Below the pieces are notes generated by a model that saw nothing but the letters and a program-made list of their open reading frames with translations, was not told the origin of the DNA and made no database searches. From Oscillospiraceae bacterium (GTDB taxonomy: Bacteria > Bacillota_A > Clostridia > Oscillospirales > Oscillospiraceae), in NCBI GenBank assembly GCA_015067895.1, contig SVLP01000012.1, forward strand, positions 1 to 59,717: a stretch of 59,717 nt of DNA, given 5' to 3'. Positions 50,901 through 59,536 of this stretch are shown here, piece by piece (positions within the stretch are counted from its first letter, which is position 1; every line of letters begins with the position of its first letter). Made by a program: the position numbers and the translations under genes.

Positions 50901-51557
50901 CTACAGCACCCCGCGCCGATCCAGGATCACGAGGATCCGGATCAGCTCCTCCGTCAGACCCAGATCATCCGCAGCGATCCCCTGCAGGCTCCCATCATCG
51001 GTCAGCCTTTCGATGGTCTCCCGGGCGTAGGCGGGAACTTCCTCCAGTGTATGATAGCGCAATTCTTTCTCCTCCAATCTCGGGCACACGAAGCCACGGA
51101 TCTTCTCCCCATCGATGGGAACCCGGCGAAGCTTCACCATGTTGTCATAGTTCCCCTCTGCCACCAGCAGCTCTCCGTTCTCCATACCGATGACGATGCC
51201 CACATGGTCTGGTGCACCGGTATCGTCGCCAAATTTCTTCGCATCCCAGTTGTAGAGTACCCAGTCCCCGATCTGCGGCACATGCCCATCGGTTTCCACC
51301 CAGATCCCCATGCTTTTGGCCTTCTCGACGATCCGGGAGCAGCTGCACTCCAGCGGAAGCAGATCTCCGACTCCCGCCATCACCGCAGCCGCACTGACGA
51401 AGGCGGCGCACCAGGGATCCCTCTCTGTCAACTGATATCCTCTGGGCAGGGGCCGTATGGAGTTATAGACCTCCAAGATCCTGCGGTGCTCCTTACTCCC
51501 CTCTTTTGCTCCCAGCCATCGGGCCGCAGCCAGCGCCGCCTCAAGCCGCTGTTTCAT
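50901..51557 (-). CDS. Phage-type peptidoglycan amidase/endopeptidase (CHAP-like)
   Basis: 218 residues. DPWCAAFVSAAAVMAG carries the catalytic cysteine and APDHVGIVIG the histidine, as in CHAP/NlpC-fold endolysins. The C-terminal part (YHTLEEVPAYARETIERL and LTEELIRILVILDRRGVL) is the helical tail seen in clostridial phage amidases. It overlaps the holin gene by 17 nt. Confidence 0.85.
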   Translation of the reverse strand: MKQRLEAALAAARWLGAKEGSKEHRRILEVYNSIRPLPRGYQLTERDPWCAAFVSAAAVMAGVGDLLPLECSCSRIVEKAKSMGIWVETDGHVPQIGDWVLYNWDAKKFGDDTGAPDHVGIVIGMENGELLVAEGNYDNMVKLRRVPIDGEKIRGFVCPRLEEKELRYHTLEEVPAYARETIERLTDDGSLQGIAADDLGLTEELIRILVILDRRGVL

Positions 51558-51966
51558 CGTACGTCTCCTCGCCGAGCTTTTCCAGTGCAGCGGTCAGCAC
51601 CCCAGGGATGCGGATACCCATAAGGCCCGCATTTTCCAGAATGCTGATACACTCATTGACGCAAAAGCCCACGATCACCGCGTCCCGGACATAGTGGAGC
51701 TCCAGCAGCACATCCGCCAGATTCGCCACCACCACGATCAGCAGCGTCACGAATTTCCGGGCCAGGCCCTTCCAGCCCACCCGGCTGTCCAGCCCGCCGC
51801 CCTTGGTCTTTGGGCTGGTGTGAAACACCCCCGCCACGATCAGACCCGTCACATAGTCCACAGCCATACAGAGGATCAGCGCCAGAATGGGCGTATCGAA
51901 TCCCCCCACGACCCAGGAGATCATTCCGGCAGCAAAGCCGACAGCGGTACAGAAGATGTCCTTCAT
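51541..51966 (-). CDS. Phage holin (toxin-secretion/lysis type)
   Basis: 141 residues with three hydrophobic segments, FDTPILALILCMAVDYVTGL and the following GWKGLARKFVTLLIVVVA as in the phage_holin_4/TIGR01593 family, which makes membrane holes before lysis. ATG 51966 overlaps the upstream stop (ATGA). Confidence 0.88.
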   Translation of the reverse strand: MKDIFCTAVGFAAGMISWVVGGFDTPILALILCMAVDYVTGLIVAGVFHTSPKTKGGGLDSRVGWKGLARKFVTLLIVVVANLADVLLELHYVRDAVIVGFCVNECISILENAGLMGIRIPGVLTAALEKLGEETYDETAA

Positions 51967-52361
51967 GAGACCTCCTCCCATCCGTAGAACCCAGGTTCCC
52001 AGGTGTTGTTTTCCAGGATGCTGACCCAAATTTTCCCGTTGTGCCGCACCTTATCACCCTTTTTGTAGGGGTTCGTGCTCTCCGGCTGCTCCCACTTGGG
52101 GATCACATCCTCGTCCGGGATCAGCACCCTGGCCCACAGGCTCGGGGCCGCAGTGGGCGTCCAGTTGTCCTGCGCCGTGTGTGCCATCAGGCAGCGGTAC
52201 AGACCTCCCTCATAACGCACCCGCTGCCCGGTCTCATAGACAGCCTCCGCATCCCAGGCGGCAAATAAGTCAATGGCCTCCAGCGCCTCGGCGTCGGATA
52301 GTCCCTTATCCGCAGCGGCTTCGATCATCCGCCGCAGACGGATCGCTTTACTTCTTCTCAT
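51963..52361 (-). CDS. Phage protein with CBM5/12-like carbohydrate-binding repeats
   Basis: 132 residues. It has two aromatic-rich repeats: VYETGQRVRYEGGLYRCLMAH with LWARVL, and NPYKKGDKVRHNGKIWVSIL with FYGWEEVS, the pattern of chitin-binding CBM5/12 modules common in tail proteins of clostridial phages. Coupled to both neighbours. Confidence 0.8.
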   Translation of the reverse strand: MRRSKAIRLRRMIEAAADKGLSDAEALEAIDLFAAWDAEAVYETGQRVRYEGGLYRCLMAHTAQDNWTPTAAPSLWARVLIPDEDVIPKWEQPESTNPYKKGDKVRHNGKIWVSILENNTWEPGFYGWEEVS

Positions 52362-52638
52362 AAGCTTCCTCCCATCATGATGTTCAGTGCCTCCTCGGCG
52401 GTAAGCTCCGGATCACTGTCCGGTTCGCGGGCGCTTCCAGGTATTCCGCCAGCGGGATGCATCTCGCTTCAGGATATCCCTCCAGCTGCCCCAGGCTCCA
52501 GGTGTTCTCCCCATCGCAGACGCCCTGGGCCTTGTGTCTGGGGCAGGCGACGACCATGCCGTTGCTCTGCCGGTGCACCCAGATCTCCCGCTCGATCCTC
52601 CGGCGTTCTCCGGACACCTGGATCTCAATGCAGATCAT
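52358..52638 (-). CDS. Small phage protein with apparent frameshift
   Basis: The start ATG 52638 overlaps the stop of the fibre gene (ATGA), and MICIEIQVSGERRRIEREIW continues well for about 68 residues. The frame then ends in an unlikely tail (NRTVIRSLPPRRH, stop 52384). The other frame in the same stretch gives a phage-like C-terminus (DPELTAEEALNIMMGGSL) whose stop overlaps the next start (ATGA). A one-base loss near 52425-52435 would join the two. Either the gene is damaged or a programmed frameshift occurs. Confidence 0.5.
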
Positions 52639-55412
52639 TGGTGCGCACCTCCCATGCAGCATGCACAGCACACGCCTCTGCTTGATGCGGGCCCCAACCC
52701 ACTGCCAATACCGCCGATCGTGGCACTGCCGTGTGGCTGAACCATCCAGTATTGATTATTCACAGCAGGATCAGGTGAGCGCAGCCAGTATATCGCTGCA
52801 CTGCCCATTCCGTTATACCGCTTGCGGATCCGGCTTGCGTTGTCCGTGAAGCAGGGCAGCGCTGCCGACTCCGCATCACGGTCGACCTCGTCGCAATAGG
52901 GGAACTCCCCCACATTGACCCCCAGCTCCACAGCGCTGTGCAGAAACAGCCAGTCTGCGGATGTCACGATGTCCGTCTTCATGCCGCCTGCCGAGGAGCG
53001 CACCTCCACCTGCAGCTCGACAGCGCTGTCCGCGAAAGCTTCCGTATCCGGCACGATCCTGATCCGGTCGCCCACCCGGAAATAGGTCTTTTCCATCCCA
53101 TATTCCAGGATCCCGGCGAGCTCTGCCAGGCTGAAGGCGCTGTCATCTTCAGGGTCATCGGAGTACAGGAAGTCATATTTCTCCGGTATGGCGTCCGGGA
53201 GCTTCGGCACGATGAACAGCGCGTGGACATCCATATCGGATACCAGGTCACCGGTGTTGGCGTCCCAGCCCATCCAGAGCGCCCCCTCCTGCTCCGGGTC
53301 GTCTCCCTTGTATTCATCCCGTCCGTGGGCAATGACCATCGACTCCTGAAGCATCCTGCTCTCGGAGATGTCCAGCCAGCGGGTCACCCGGTAGTACCGG
53401 TCAGAAGCGCTGTACCTTGCCGTGATGAGGGTATCGGCTGTGATGCCCTCCAGACTCTTATCCCAGCCGCTGTAGCTGTATCGGTGCTCCACATCGGGGG
53501 GCTTCACAGGCTTATCCATGAGCCCGGCGGTGATGGGATTGGCGATGGTTCCGCCGCTGGCGACCGTGAACACAGCGTCGGAGCCGTCCTTCAGCTTCTG
53601 GGTGGTTCCATCGTAGTTTTGGAAGGTGACGGTGACGCTCGCCACGATCTCGTCATAGCTGAGCTCCAGTTCCGGGAAGGCGGCGGTGACAGCGTCGATC
53701 TGAAGCTGGCTGATGGTACCCACGTGGGCTCTGCCCGTCAGCACGAAGCGTTCCGTGGGCTTGCCCTGGCCGTCGTAGCCTGCCAGCGACGTCAGGCGCA
53801 TGAGCAGGGCGGCATCGGTGTCCCTCCAGTCCACCTCTGTCAGCCGTCCCCGCTCCAGCACCGGGGCATTCTTGCAGATGTTCAAGGTGTCGATACCGGG
53901 GCAGCCCTCCACACGAAGGAGGGTCAGTGCGCTGCTGTCCATGAGGAAGGTGTCCAGCTTCCGCAGCTCCAGAGCCACCAGAGAACTTACAGCAGGGAGC
54001 CGCACCTCGGTCAGAGGACACCCCTTTGCGAAGGTCACGCCGGTGGCCGCTTCCCGGTCTGTGGAGACCACCCACCGCTGCATGGCGGTGAAGGCTTCCT
54101 TCATCTCCTCGGTGGTAGCCTTGGGGAACCGGAACTCGAAGTTTCCGTCCTTGAAGGTCTCATCTTCTCCGATATTCTCCTTGAACCGGCAGGGTTTTTC
54201 CGTGTTGTTTATGATCTCCACACTGCACTGCTTGGGCCACTTGCTGTTGTCCTGGCCGAAGGCGGCGAAGTTCTTCTTGGAGTTGTTCATGTCGCCCACG
54301 AAATAGAGGATGGTCTCGCCGGGGAGCACCGTCCGCGCGCCCACCTCGATGGCATCGTCGGCGGTGGAGGTGAAGAAGACCGCGCAGGGGTGACCCTCCA
54401 CGGTGTCCCGGACTCTGGGATCCTCCCTCTTCGCCTGGCAGATGAAGGGATTGAAGGTGTTGAACTCGTCGGCAAGGCAGACGTTGTTGGCGCTCTCGCT
54501 GGATGCCACGTTGGTCTTGAGGTTGAAATGGTGGATGGTCAGCTCGTGACTGTCCTTTTCGTTGGCCTTGTAGGCCCAGAGCTGGACGTCCCGTCCCACG
54601 TTCTGAAGTACGTTGACGGCTGTGCCGTCCACCTTCAGCTCCACCCGTGCCGTCTCGGCGGCGGGATCCACCACGAACCATCGGACGGCGGCAGTGCCAT
54701 ACTGGCCCACCTCGATCTCCGGCGTCAGCACACCGACCACCGGCGTGACCACGCCCTCAGAAAGCCATACGCCCACGTGGCGCAGCGCATCGGTGGTCAG
54801 TGTCTCACCCTCCACCGTGGCTTCGACCCAGGCTGTGATGACATGAGCGCCGTGATTCTGCCCAGGCACGGTGACAGTGGTGGTGCGCCCGGTGGTGGTT
54901 ACGATCGCCTCAGAAATGATACTGCCATCCACAGCCACCTTCAGCAGCTTCTTCCCGCTCCCGCTGGGTGTCAGCCGCACAGCCACCGCCCCATCATACA
55001 CCGCCGTCTCCCCCAGATTCCAGCCCAGACCGAAGGCCACGACGGTGACCGCAAAGCCCATCGTCCGGAAGGTGCCGTACACATCCGTCACCTTCAGCAA
55101 AACGGCATTCTCCGCTCCGGACGCCAGAAAGGGCCGCACATCGAAGCTGCACTCCCCCTGTTCAACGGCCAACAGTGCCACACGGCTTCCGTTTACCGTC
55201 CACTCCACCGATCCGGAGCCGGTAACCTCCCCGTCCAGTGTGGAGCTCCAGCAGAATGGGATAACGCATGAATCCTCATGCTCCATCACGGTGATCGGCC
55301 AGTCAGTCAGGCTTGTGGACAGCTTCATCACCGACGCGGCTCCGTTCCCACCGGCGGGCAGGGCGAAGGGCTCGAACCCCTCGATATCCGCACCTGCCAA
55401 TGTCAGATGCAT
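52635..55412 (-). CDS. Phage tail-fibre/baseplate protein with DUF6273-like C-terminus
   Basis: 925 residues. The N-terminus (MHLTLAGADIEGFEPF) is typical of clostridial tail-tip proteins; beta-rich repeats follow. The last 60 residues (YWLRSPDPAVNNQYWMV, then GIGSGLGPASSRGVCCAC) resemble the DUF6273 C-type-lectin-like fold, often the target of diversity-generating retroelements. ATG 55412 has GAGGAG at 6 nt and overlaps the BppU stop; an earlier TTG (55451) is possible. It probably decides which cell surface is bound. Confidence 0.75.
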   Translation of the reverse strand: MHLTLAGADIEGFEPFALPAGGNGAASVMKLSTSLTDWPITVMEHEDSCVIPFCWSSTLDGEVTGSGSVEWTVNGSRVALLAVEQGECSFDVRPFLASGAENAVLLKVTDVYGTFRTMGFAVTVVAFGLGWNLGETAVYDGAVAVRLTPSGSGKKLLKVAVDGSIISEAIVTTTGRTTTVTVPGQNHGAHVITAWVEATVEGETLTTDALRHVGVWLSEGVVTPVVGVLTPEIEVGQYGTAAVRWFVVDPAAETARVELKVDGTAVNVLQNVGRDVQLWAYKANEKDSHELTIHHFNLKTNVASSESANNVCLADEFNTFNPFICQAKREDPRVRDTVEGHPCAVFFTSTADDAIEVGARTVLPGETILYFVGDMNNSKKNFAAFGQDNSKWPKQCSVEIINNTEKPCRFKENIGEDETFKDGNFEFRFPKATTEEMKEAFTAMQRWVVSTDREAATGVTFAKGCPLTEVRLPAVSSLVALELRKLDTFLMDSSALTLLRVEGCPGIDTLNICKNAPVLERGRLTEVDWRDTDAALLMRLTSLAGYDGQGKPTERFVLTGRAHVGTISQLQIDAVTAAFPELELSYDEIVASVTVTFQNYDGTTQKLKDGSDAVFTVASGGTIANPITAGLMDKPVKPPDVEHRYSYSGWDKSLEGITADTLITARYSASDRYYRVTRWLDISESRMLQESMVIAHGRDEYKGDDPEQEGALWMGWDANTGDLVSDMDVHALFIVPKLPDAIPEKYDFLYSDDPEDDSAFSLAELAGILEYGMEKTYFRVGDRIRIVPDTEAFADSAVELQVEVRSSAGGMKTDIVTSADWLFLHSAVELGVNVGEFPYCDEVDRDAESAALPCFTDNASRIRKRYNGMGSAAIYWLRSPDPAVNNQYWMVQPHGSATIGGIGSGLGPASSRGVCCACCMGGAHQ

Positions 55413-56128
55413 CCGGTTCTCCTCGTCCACGTACCCGGAGTCAAAGGCCAACCCACCGGCAGCTCCACGCCCTCGCCAAGGATCCGCCCACCGGACAGAG
55501 GATACAGCCGCCCGTCCTCCACATAGAGGTCGTCGGCCTTCCCATCGATGGCCTGGGCGATCAGCTCCGCATTGACGGATGCTGCCGCAGCCTTGGCCTC
55601 AGCAGCCGCAGCCTTCGCCTCCTGGGCTGCGGCAAGCATGACTTCCAGATCCAGCTGCTTCAGCAGTCCGTCGAGCCGCGCCAGCTCCACATTGATCTGT
55701 GCCAGATCCCGCACCCGGTAGAATTCTGTCGGCAGCTGCGCTCCGCCGCCGATGCCGCTTGTCACGCTCAACAGGACAGGAAAGCTCGACAGCTGACGCA
55801 GATTTCTGTCCCGGAGGATCAGTGCCAGCCGAACCACCCCGGAGGCGGCCATGATCTGATCGATCAGCCGCACCGTCACCCGGTTCCCCTCGATGGTGAA
55901 GGCGTCAGTCCCATCGGGCATGGTGTCATACTCGCCGGAGCAGCTGCCATCCGTCCGGAAGGCCAGAGCTGCCCGCACACCCTCGGGCACGTTCCAGGCG
56001 GCTCCGTTCTCCATCAGCTCGAACACCAGCGACCCGGAACCCGAGTCCCCGGCTACCGCTGTCTCGCCGATCTGTGTGGCAGCCCCCCGGGCCGCCAGAT
56101 CCAATTGAATGATTTTTGCAATATTCAT
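55403..56128 (-). CDS. BppU-family phage baseplate upper protein
   Basis: 241 residues. The N-terminal beta domain (AKIIQLDLAARGAATQIGETAVAGDSG, LVFELMENGAAWNVPEG, TIEGNRVTVRLI) matches BppU, which holds receptor-binding proteins onto the baseplate. An Ala-rich coiled coil follows (AAAQEAKAAAAEAKAAA). ATG 56128 follows GGAGGG. First gene of the orphan tail/lysis cassette. Confidence 0.85.
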   Translation of the reverse strand: MNIAKIIQLDLAARGAATQIGETAVAGDSGSGSLVFELMENGAAWNVPEGVRAALAFRTDGSCSGEYDTMPDGTDAFTIEGNRVTVRLIDQIMAASGVVRLALILRDRNLRQLSSFPVLLSVTSGIGGGAQLPTEFYRVRDLAQINVELARLDGLLKQLDLEVMLAAAQEAKAAAAEAKAAAASVNAELIAQAIDGKADDLYVEDGRLYPLSGGRILGEGVELPVGWPLTPGTWTRRTGCI

Positions 56129-56205
56129 ATGCATCCCTCCGACCTCATCCCCAAAAAGTCGTCAGGTTGCCCATAGGAAGGCAACCCGGATGCAAAAACG
56201 CAGAA

Positions 56206-56232
56206 AACCCGTGGATCAGTGATCCACGGGTT
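56206..56232 (-). terminator. Terminator after the 56360 gene
   Basis: AACCCGTGGATC / GATCCACGGGTT with a 3-nt loop and TTTTCTGCGTTTTT on the minus strand. Confidence 0.75.
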
Positions 56233-56233
56233 C

Positions 56234-56263
56234 AGCTTGTCAAAATACTTATTTTGACAAGCT
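56234..56263. terminator. Second adjacent hairpin
   Basis: AGCTTGTCAAAAT / ATTTTGACAAGCT, a 13-bp stem with a 4-nt loop, immediately next to the terminator above. Confidence 0.5.
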
Positions 56264-56359
56264 GTGGTTTTTATTGAACGCGCAGGGGAACCCTGATGGT
56301 TCCCCCGCACACACCCCCTCCTTCCGTTTTCGTCACGGTTCAGGGGTTCCGATTATCCG

Positions 56360-57670
56360 TTATTTTTTCATTCGTTTCAGGATCTGTGCGCGGGTCAGTC
56401 CCCCAAAGGCTCCGGCAAAGGTGTCGAAATCCGTATCGGGCGGCAGTCCCAGACAGGCGAAGATCTCCTCCAGAAATGCACGGTTGTGGGGCGCAAGGAG
56501 ATCGTTCCGATGGGTCACATATTCCGTCCAGGGCCCATCCGGCAGCGCGAATCTGGGATCGATGCCCATGGCCACGCCGCCATGGGGCGAAGAATACTCC
56601 TCCAGTCGTTCCCGAAGCCTCTGGGGAACTGCCCCAAACGGAACCTCGGTATGGGCGAAGCCCCACTCAATGTACAGCGAATACTCCCCCATTTTTAACA
56701 ACCCGTCCCCCATCAGCATATCCTGGCTGAACATGGTCAGATGCTCCGACCTTCCCTTGCGCTTGGTGCAGACGAAGTGGAACTGAAGATCATCCGGCTC
56801 CAGCTGTCTGTGATCGACGATGGTGTGGGTGCCCCAGATGATGTCGTTGTCCCCGACGATCTGTACCGGCCCCAGGGGGAAGTTGCGCAGCTGTTCCGCC
56901 TTCAGATCCGGATCCTCCGTCGCCCCCTGAAAGAAGCGCACCATCAGCGGCACCATCATCAGCGTCCGCAGGCTGTGTTCCTCCGGCAGCTCCGGAAGCT
57001 TGCGCAGATCCTTCACCACACCGGTGATGATCCCGTAGCAATACCGTGTCCGATCCAGCTCCATGCGGAAGATATCGCCGGGCCGGTATTTGACCGTCAC
57101 CTTCGGCGCATTCCGATACGCCTCCAGCTTCTCGAAATAGTCCTTCGGACAGGTCGCCATGTAGTAGTCCATGAAGGCATGAAAATCCGTGACCGACCGG
57201 ATCGCTTCCGCCCGCTCCCATTCACCCATGGGAAAGCTCTTATTTCCCCGCAGGTTGTCCATGCCGATTAGGGTATCCCCATGCCGATGGTCGAAGATCA
57301 GATAAAACCGACATCCAAAAGGCGTGACGGATTGGATGCTGGACGCGGTCAGCTTCTTGGGCTTTCCCCTGGCGGTCAGCGGCAGAAGCAACGAACGCTC
57401 CTGTGTTGCCAGACAGGTATCATACTCCGTGTAATCCTTGTAGTTGACCGTCCCGTCCTCCAGCCGCCGGAGCATGACCACAGAAACCTTCACGATGGTA
57501 TCCCCATCAAAATAGGCCACCACCCTGGTGTGCCAGTAATTGGTCTTGCTGGTATACACCACCGGCTCCAGCTCCGCCCTCAACGGCTCCAGCCCCAGAT
57601 ACCGCCGCTCCTCATTGGTCAAAACCAGCAGCTCCTCCTGCCCGAAAACATCCATTGTCTTACCTGCCAT
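56360..57670 (-). CDS. Hypothetical protein with Imm26-like domain
   Basis: 436 residues. The middle part (KYRPGDIFRMELDRTRYCYGIITGVV, then GPVQIVGDNDIIWGTHTIV) has the beta-barrel strand pattern of Imm26 immunity proteins. The N-terminal 190 residues contain RYLGLEPL and FYLIFDHRHGDTLIG and resemble parts of other uncharacterised Firmicutes proteins. No toxin partner is obvious next to it. Start ATG 57670; ribosome site AAGGAGG. Confidence 0.65.
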   Translation of the reverse strand: MAGKTMDVFGQEELLVLTNEERRYLGLEPLRAELEPVVYTSKTNYWHTRVVAYFDGDTIVKVSVVMLRRLEDGTVNYKDYTEYDTCLATQERSLLLPLTARGKPKKLTASSIQSVTPFGCRFYLIFDHRHGDTLIGMDNLRGNKSFPMGEWERAEAIRSVTDFHAFMDYYMATCPKDYFEKLEAYRNAPKVTVKYRPGDIFRMELDRTRYCYGIITGVVKDLRKLPELPEEHSLRTLMMVPLMVRFFQGATEDPDLKAEQLRNFPLGPVQIVGDNDIIWGTHTIVDHRQLEPDDLQFHFVCTKRKGRSEHLTMFSQDMLMGDGLLKMGEYSLYIEWGFAHTEVPFGAVPQRLRERLEEYSSPHGGVAMGIDPRFALPDGPWTEYVTHRNDLLAPHNRAFLEEIFACLGLPPDTDFDTFAGAFGGLTRAQILKRMKK

Positions 57671-57784
57671 AAAATCCCTCCTTTGCGACCATTATATCGA
57701 AGCATTTCTCCAAATGCAAATAAAAAGGGAGAAAACTCAAAAGCTCCCTCTCCTGATGAAGTATTGCTGCGGATATGAAAAAAT

Positions 57785-58003
57785 GGACTTGCTTTCACAA
57801 GTCCCAGCGTGTCGAAAAACGTGTCATTGCGAGCCAGTGCGCACACTGGCGTGGCAATCTCCCAGATTCTTGAACATTTTCAGTTGGTAATCTGGATTTT
57901 TTCGTTCTTTTTAGGAGATCGCCACACCAGTCTGAGGACTGGTTCGCGATGACATCCAAATTTTGAGGTTTTTCTGCAATCTGGGACTTGCTTTCGCAAG
58001 TCC
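57785..58003. repeat. Palindromic repeat element flanked by duplicated hairpins
   Basis: The arms GTCATTGCGAGCCAGTGCG (from 57822) and the complement of CTGGTTCGCGATGACA (to 57953) form a long inverted repeat containing internal 8-10 bp hairpins and a CAGATT/AATCTG centre. On both sides stands the same hairpin GGACTTGCTTTCNCAAGTCC (57785-57804 and 57984-58003). A single-arm copy is at 12349-12387. The region 57671-58348 holds no gene that I can support. Confidence 0.6.
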
Positions 58004-58009
58004 TTTTTT
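57984..58009 (+). terminator. Hairpin with U-tract
   Basis: GGACTTGC / GCAAGTCC with a short loop and T6 following; works on the plus strand. Confidence 0.6.
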
Positions 58010-58036
58010 GGTCCGAGTGACTGGATTCGAACCAGC
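58009..58036 (-). tRNA. tRNA 3'-end fragment (T-arm, acceptor strand, CCA)
   Basis: On the minus strand GCTGGTTCGAATCCAGT gives a 5-bp T-stem with the canonical TTCGAAT loop, then CACTCGG, a discriminator A and an encoded CCA. The matching 5' acceptor strand CCGAGTG is not found upstream, so it is not a full tRNA. Upstream GAGCGACTAAC resembles a D-arm/anticodon start, interrupted by an unusual hairpin. Most likely an att site left by integration into a tRNA gene or a decayed tRNA. Confidence 0.5.
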
Positions 58037-58105
58037 GGGAAATGCTGCGGATTAAAATGCGCCTGTCGGCGCAGCAAGAGGCCGCTGGTTAGTCGCTCAA
58101 AACAA

Positions 58106-58139
58106 AAAAGAGAGGAAACTCGAAAGCTTCCTCTCTTTT
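58106..58139. terminator. Bidirectional terminator
   Basis: AAAAGAGAGGAA / TTCCTCTCTTTT with a 10-nt loop. The rest of 58040-58348 is AT-rich and shows no gene I can support. Confidence 0.75.
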
Positions 58140-58348
58140 GTCTCGTTTAGACACTATAGATGTCATCCACAGGACAAAGATTCGACCGCCTAGGTTCTGC
58201 AAAAGCCAAATATTACGTTCGCAAGTTTCGACAGATACCCTATTCGCATTACTGGCGGCACTTTACTCAAAGTCTATCATACTCTCCCATGGAATACAAG
58301 CGATTATTTCGAAAAGGCTTTCGGAATTTACTGACTTCAAAACTCAGG

Positions 58349-58966
58349 CTAACATCTCATAACATCTATTTCTCTCATGCTGATATAGCAGAATCCATCT
58401 TTACAAGCACTCCTCCAAAATACAATCATCATCTTTATATATTCCAGCACCCATTTGGCTGCAATTCTGTTGAAATACTTGACATCTTTACTCGTATCAT
58501 TCTCATAACCAATTTCAACAAATGGACACACTTCCTCCTTATCGTGAAGAATCATGGTTTCGTGTACACTGGCATCAATAGCAGCAATCAGTTCACTCTT
58601 AGACCAGCCGAACTGCTCCGTTGCTTTCATGTACCACTCCCGCAGCTCCATAGTCAGATCCGCCTCCATGATCACCACATTCTGCATCCAACCCAGCTTT
58701 ATGGCTCTGGACAGCAAAGAAGGATGACCTTCGTAGGTACGATAGAAATCCCGCATTCTGCGGAGGCTCCGGGGAGAGAAACCCTTCACATCCGGGTAGT
58801 GCTTGTTCAGGTACTCGGATGCCATCACTGCAGCACCCTTTTCCGTTCTCTGGCACACGGCCATGCCGATCTCACAGTACAGCTCCATCTGGGGTAACTG
58901 CCGGGCCATCAGCCCATCGAGAGCTTCGTACAGGTCGGTATAGTCGATGTTCTTCCGGATGTTCAT
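58349..58966 (-). CDS. DUF1016 N-terminal-domain protein
   Basis: 205 residues. YTDLYEALDGLMARQLPQMELYCEIG, then FSPRSLRRMRDFYRTYEG and WSKSELIAAIDASVHE correspond to the DUF1016 (YhcG-type) N-terminal domain, which in full proteins precedes a PD-(D/E)XK nuclease. The nuclease is absent here and the last 55 residues do not match anything I recognise. ATG 58966 follows GGAGGGAG. Common on integrative elements. Confidence 0.7.
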   Translation of the reverse strand: MNIRKNIDYTDLYEALDGLMARQLPQMELYCEIGMAVCQRTEKGAAVMASEYLNKHYPDVKGFSPRSLRRMRDFYRTYEGHPSLLSRAIKLGWMQNVVIMEADLTMELREWYMKATEQFGWSKSELIAAIDASVHETMILHDKEEVCPFVEIGYENDTSKDVKYFNRIAAKWVLEYIKMMIVFWRSACKDGFCYISMREIDVMRC

Positions 58967-59087
58967 TGTTCTCCCTCCATTCGTATTCGTTTTTTCCTTG
59001 ATAACGCAGCATTGCACAACCTGAAACTCGGTCATGCAATGCTGTCTTAGCAAGGATGAGATTTGATGTTACTGCTCTCAAAAAGTT

Positions 59088-59127
59088 TGGCGGGTGGAGC
59101 CAGCCAGCAGACTGGACCTTCCCGCCA
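59088..59127. repeat. 40-bp repeat, copy 1
   Basis: GGTGGAGCCAGCC, 4-6 variable bases, then GACTGGACCTTCCCGCC. The same pair of blocks occurs at 59578-59611. The ends are partly self-complementary. Confidence 0.5.
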
Positions 59128-59179
59128 TATTGATATCCCGCCGGAAAGGATGATGAAACGGTGGGATGTGTTGGGTACT

Positions 59180-59536
59180 TTACAAACGGCTTTTCGGTAT
59201 CATGATGGAACACAGCACCTTCTGCTCATTATGATCCAGGAGCCTTTCGACTCTGCGAACGCATAGGGTTCCAGCCCTGTTTTTGTCGTAGGTCACTCGA
59301 ATTCTGCAGCCCACTTCCATATCGGCCAGTCCCTCATATCTGCTTCGGGGCCATGTCGGTGCAACGATCTTGCGGCCATCCTCAAAGGTCATGTAGGTGA
59401 TCAGCTTCTTTCTCTTTCCCCACCGTTTACAGTCGATGGTTGCGACAAACACGCCGCACTGCTGATTGAATGTATATTGGCTTTCATCAAAGCCGGTCTG
59501 CCTGAATTGTCGCCTGGACAATGCGTTCCTTTCCAT
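59180..59536 (-). CDS. Hypothetical mobile-element protein
   Basis: 118 residues beginning MERNALSRRQFRQ, with GGAGG 10 nt before ATG 59536. The sequence MEVGCRIRVTYDKNRAGTLCVRRVERLL suggests a beta-rich fold. It overlaps the upstream small gene. No family recognised. Confidence 0.6.
   Translation of the reverse strand: MERNALSRRQFRQTGFDESQYTFNQQCGVFVATIDCKRWGKRKKLITYMTFEDGRKIVAPTWPRSRYEGLADMEVGCRIRVTYDKNRAGTLCVRRVERLLDHNEQKVLCSIMIPKSRL

Noticed and set aside
52938..55271. 777-codon plus-strand frame
   Set aside because: Antisense to the tail-fibre gene; no motifs and no ribosome site.
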